From HLUCCA09 sp965277275 (GTDB lineage: Bacteria > Pseudomonadota > Alphaproteobacteria > Rhodobacterales > Rhodobacteraceae): a stretch of DNA of 64,000 nucleotides. Both the position numbers and the translations under genes were made by a program. Shown here one piece after another: positions 61,246-64,000 of this stretch (position 1 is its first letter; each line of letters begins with the position of its first letter). Location: the NCBI GenBank assembly GCA_965277275.1, contig CBDICG010000001.1:868001-932000 (forward strand). The letters are read 5' to 3'. The notes below the pieces were generated by a model. It was not told the origin of the DNA and ran no database searches. It saw only the letters and a list, made by a program, of their open reading frames with translations.

Positions 61246-62199
61246 ATGACCCCGATCCTCACCCTGACCCTCAACCCAACGGTGGACTATGCCACCTCGG
61301 CGGCGGCCATCGTGCCAGAGGTCAAATTGCGCTGCACCGAACCGCATGTCGATCCGGGCGGCGGTGGCATCAATGTCAGCCGTGCGATTCTGATGCTCGA
61401 AGGGCAATCGACGGCGCTTGTGTCGATCGGCGGCGGTACGGGCGCGCGCTTGCTGGAATTGCTGGCCCTTGAGGGCGTGCCGACGGTGGCGTTCCAGGGA
61501 CCGGGCGATACGCGCCTGTCGTTCTCGGTCACGGATGGCGAGAGCGGCAAGCAGTTCCGCTTTGTCACTCCCGGCCCCGTCTGGGGCGAAGCGGATGTGG
61601 CGCGCGCTCTGGCAACTGTCGACCGCGCCGCGCATCCGGGCTCTTACGTTGTGCTCTCGGGCAGCCAGCCGCCGGGCGTCGCAAAGGATTTCCCGAAGAT
61701 CCTCGCCAACCACGTCGAGAGCCACCGCGCACGGCTGGTGGTGGACACGTCCGGCCCGGCGCTGCGCAATCTCGTCGATGCGCCGCACGACCCGCTTCAC
61801 GTGCTGCGCACCGACGATGTCGAGGCCGAGGACATCGCGGGCCACGCCTTGCCAACCCCGGCGGACACTGCCCGCTTCGCGCATTCCCTCATCGGCAAGG
61901 GCGTCGCGGAGGCGGTGATATTCGCGCGCGGCGCCGAAGGATCTGTCCTTGCGACGGCGGGTGGCGCATGGCTGGCCCGCCCCGCCAAGGTGCCCGAGGT
62001 GTCGAAGGTCGGTGCGGGCGACAGCTTCGTTGCGGGCTTCACCCTGTCGCTGGCCCGCGGCGAAGGGATGCCCGAAGCACTGCGCTACGGGGTGGCGGCG
62101 TCGGCGGCGGCCGTGGCGACCGAAGCCACCCGGTTGTGCCCGCTCGAAGATGTGAACCGGCTGCTTCCGGAATGTACGGTCGAGGACGTGCCATTCTGA
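61246..62199 (+). CDS. PfkB-family hexose-phosphate kinase (1-phosphofructokinase type)
   Basis: The 317-aa product begins MTPILTLTLNPTVDYATSA and has the PfkB signature around DPGGGGINVSRAILMLEG and the C-terminal VGAGDSFVAGFTLSLARGEG with the catalytic Asp. It resembles 1-phosphofructokinase and Pfk-2 types. Sugar-transport partners (FruA/PTS) are absent, so the exact substrate is open. The start at 61246 fits the family; the longer frame is rejected. It is followed closely by the cysteine-cluster gene. Confidence 0.92.
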   Translation: MTPILTLTLNPTVDYATSAAAIVPEVKLRCTEPHVDPGGGGINVSRAILMLEGQSTALVSIGGGTGARLLELLALEGVPTVAFQGPGDTRLSFSVTDGESGKQFRFVTPGPVWGEADVARALATVDRAAHPGSYVVLSGSQPPGVAKDFPKILANHVESHRARLVVDTSGPALRNLVDAPHDPLHVLRTDDVEAEDIAGHALPTPADTARFAHSLIGKGVAEAVIFARGAEGSVLATAGGAWLARPAKVPEVSKVGAGDSFVAGFTLSLARGEGMPEALRYGVAASAAAVATEATRLCPLEDVNRLLPECTVEDVPF

Positions 62200-62266
62200 G
62201 CCGAACGGATGACAGCGGAGGGCGGGCGCGCTACCTCCCCGCCATGACAGACCCCAGAATGCCCCG

Positions 62267-63055
62267 ATGAGCCGCGCGGAGCGGCGCCGCGCCGCCTCCA
62301 GCCAACGCGGCAGCGCCGTTGCCGATGTACCGGGGCTGCTCGCACGCCTGAAAGCGGCCAAGCTTCCCGGCACGCCGGGTGGCCTCGCCGATCGCGCGCG
62401 CAAGGCGCTTCTGGCTTATGTCGAGAGTGCGGCCGCCCACGGGATGCCGTTTGCCGAGATCGCAAGGCGGCTGTCCGATGGGCGGGCGGCCTGCACCGTT
62501 TCCGAGGTCGAAACCCGCGAGGCGGAGGCGCGCGGTGCCGATCCGGCCAAGGGGGCGGCCTGTGCTGCGGGCTGTGCCTTCTGCTGTATCCTGAATGGCG
62601 AAGACGGCGGGACCATCACCCGGAGCGAAGCCGAACGCCTGCACGCCGCGCTCGCGCCGCTGAAAGGGGCTCCGGACGGCCGCGCGTGGCATCCCCGCGG
62701 CTGTCCGGCGCTCGATCCAGAGACGCGGATGTGCCGGGCCTACGCCGCGCGCCCCGCGATCTGCGGCGCGTTCCACTCCACGGATGCGGCGGCGTGTGAG
62801 GCCAATGCGCAGGGCGAGCCCGTGCCGGGCGCGCGCCTCGCCGGTGCACACCTGACCTACCTCGCCGCCCACGGGCTGGCGCGCGCGGCTCTGGCCGGGC
62901 GCATGCGGGTGGAGACCTTCGCGCTCTTCGATGTCGCCGCCGCCGCGGTGGAGGGCGACGCCCTCGATGGGGCGCTGTCGCGCGCGCGCCATGCCCCCGG
63001 CGCGTTGGATGCGGAGCGCCGCCGCACGGGGCGGGCCCTGGCCGCACGGCGCTAA
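62267..63055 (+). CDS. YkgJ-family cysteine-cluster protein
   Basis: The 262-aa product has the YkgJ-type cluster: ACAAGCAFCCIL, then GCPALDPETRMCRAYAARPA and ICGAFHST, with CEAN later. The cysteines probably bind zinc or an Fe-S cluster. The first 85 residues are helical and not part of the core family. Function is unknown. It lies 67 bases after the PfkB-type kinase and 49 bases before glgB. Confidence 0.85.
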   Translation: MSRAERRRAASSQRGSAVADVPGLLARLKAAKLPGTPGGLADRARKALLAYVESAAAHGMPFAEIARRLSDGRAACTVSEVETREAEARGADPAKGAACAAGCAFCCILNGEDGGTITRSEAERLHAALAPLKGAPDGRAWHPRGCPALDPETRMCRAYAARPAICGAFHSTDAAACEANAQGEPVPGARLAGAHLTYLAAHGLARAALAGRMRVETFALFDVAAAAVEGDALDGALSRARHAPGALDAERRRTGRALAARR

Positions 63056-63104
63056 GGCCAATCGATCGGGTTGCGTCTCGCACCTGAGGGCCTACCCTAA
63101 GCGA

Positions 63105-64000
63105 ATGGACGTTTCACAACGAAAAGACCCGCTCGCCCTGATCTCCCAGTCGGACAAGGAGCGGCTCACGACCGGACGGCACGACGACCCGTTTTCCGCG
63201 CTCGGGCCGCATCGGCGCGGCGACGCGCTTCATGTCGCTGCCTTTCTGCCCGGCGCGACCGAGGTCGCGGCCGTTGTGGACGGCGAAACGTTGCCACTGG
63301 CAACCTCCCGCGCGTGGCCGGGCTTCTTCGCCGGGCCGATCCCGAACGCGGAGTACAAGCTCAAGGCGACCTTCGGTACGACGGAGCACACTTTCGACGA
63401 TCCCTACCGCTTTGGCCCGATGATCGGCGAGCAGGACGAATACTACTTTGCCGAAGGCTCTCACCAGCGCATCTGGCGGGTACTCGGCGCTCATGTCTGC
63501 ACGCATGAGGGCATCCGTGGCACGCACTTCGCCGTCTGGGCGCCGAATGCGCAGCGCGTCTCGGTGGTTGGGGCGTTCAACACATGGGACGGGCGGCGCA
63601 ACGCGATGCGGCGGCGCGGCTCCACCGGTGTGTGGGAGATCTTCCTGCCCGGCATCGGCGAGGGCGAATCCTACAAGTACGAGATCGTCGGGCCCTCGGG
63701 CGAGATGCTGCCCCTGAAGGCCGACCCGGTGGGCTTCGGCTCCGAGCATCCGCCGGCCAATGCCTCCGTCGTGCGCGATATCACCGGCTATGGCTGGGAC
63801 GACGGCGCATGGATGGAGGGCCGTGCCAAACGCAACGCGCGCACGGCGCCGATCTCGATCTACGAGGTGCATCTCGGCTCCTGGACGCGCAAGGCCGACA
63901 ACCGGCGGATTTCCTACAAGGAGGCCGCGGCAGAGCTCGTGGCCTACGTCGCAGACATGGGCTTCACGCATATCGAGTTCTTGCCGCTCTCGGAGTATCC
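63105..64000 (+). CDS. glgB: 1,4-alpha-glucan branching enzyme (5' part)
   Basis: GlgB adds alpha-1,6 branches to glycogen. The frame is open from the ATG at 63105 to the window edge, 298 codons. It begins MDVSQRKDPLALISQSDKER, has HDDPFSALGPHRRGDALHV, then the CBM48 domain with HFAVWAPNAQRVSVVGAFN and WDGRRNAMR, and IYEVHLGSWTRKADNR at the start of the GH13 barrel. It is truncated on the right by the window, before the catalytic residues. Other glg genes may follow outside. Confidence 0.96.
   Translation, partial: MDVSQRKDPLALISQSDKERLTTGRHDDPFSALGPHRRGDALHVAAFLPGATEVAAVVDGETLPLATSRAWPGFFAGPIPNAEYKLKATFGTTEHTFDDPYRFGPMIGEQDEYYFAEGSHQRIWRVLGAHVCTHEGIRGTHFAVWAPNAQRVSVVGAFNTWDGRRNAMRRRGSTGVWEIFLPGIGEGESYKYEIVGPSGEMLPLKADPVGFGSEHPPANASVVRDITGYGWDDGAWMEGRAKRNARTAPISIYEVHLGSWTRKADNRRISYKEAAAELVAYVADMGFTHIEFLPLSEY

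Overview
This 64 kb, high-GC window reads as a chromosomal segment of a marine-type alphaproteobacterium of the Rhodobacterales (Roseobacter/Rhodobacter group). The evidence is a GcrA cell-cycle regulator, ethylmalonyl-CoA pathway genes of the mcl2/mch type, NnrU and DUF1737 proteins, aerobic-type CobS, a HrcA/CIRCE-type groESL promoter, a Rhodobacterales-style Hint-domain protein and remnants of VPLPA-CTERM surface proteins. No rRNA, tRNA, prophage, intact insertion sequence or CRISPR array was recognised. Calls rest on reading the sequence and on recalled family motifs; no database search was run.

Layout. 0-3.7 kb: a small membrane protein, an 87-bp tandem repeat, cobS and three small secreted two-cysteine proteins in a row. 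3.7-9.7 kb: suhB, a divergent metR/metF pair, mdh, a glycosyltransferase and a TauE/SafE exporter. 10.3-13.2 kb: mcl2-nnrU-DUF1737-mch, part of the ethylmalonyl-CoA pathway of acetyl-CoA assimilation, followed by a frameshifted VPLPA-CTERM gene. 15.1-19.7 kb: the succinate dehydrogenase genes sdhCDA..B with two small exported proteins between sdhA and sdhB. 19.8-24.2 kb: a ZIP transporter, the tightly coupled proC-csaA-hydroxyacid dehydrogenase genes and a Hint-domain protein. 24.8-28.1 kb: lgt-methyltransferase-pgeF and the divergent ubiK.

28.6-40.1 kb: ybjN-like gene, argD, an orphan ABC-2 permease, gcrA, rimO, a tandem pair of DUF6455-like proteins, an M48 lipoprotein, DCC and Nudix proteins, a diguanylate cyclase with an inhibitory site, and groESL with CIRCE. 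40.3-45.9 kb: a DUF6492-like protein, family II pyrophosphatase, a NagD-like HAD protein, a tautomerase, a MaoC/PhaJ-like hydratase, a VPLPA-CTERM fragment and serS. 45.9-49.2 kb is the least conventional stretch: two linked genes of unknown role, one with a C-terminal helix-hairpin-helix, then about 1.3 kb with no convincing gene. 49.2-64 kb: an exporter-type ABC protein, an unknown 215-aa protein, a translationally coupled trio (PLP lyase, M24 peptidase, Asp/Glu-racemase-like), a gamma-glutamylcyclotransferase-like protein, a MATE exporter, gltX, a small metalloprotease, an MBL-fold hydrolase, a PfkB kinase, a cysteine-cluster protein and the 5' part of glgB.

Themes. Central carbon metabolism is well represented (mdh, sdh, mcl2, mch, glgB, PfkB kinase). 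A shared GCATTGC motif, palindromic in front of the MaoC/PhaJ-like gene and half-conserved in front of mcl2, suggests common control of C2/polyester metabolism. TGTGATCAC sites cluster in the sdh region, and a composite repeat containing GCCTCCGGCGGGGATATTT recurs in four intergenic places.
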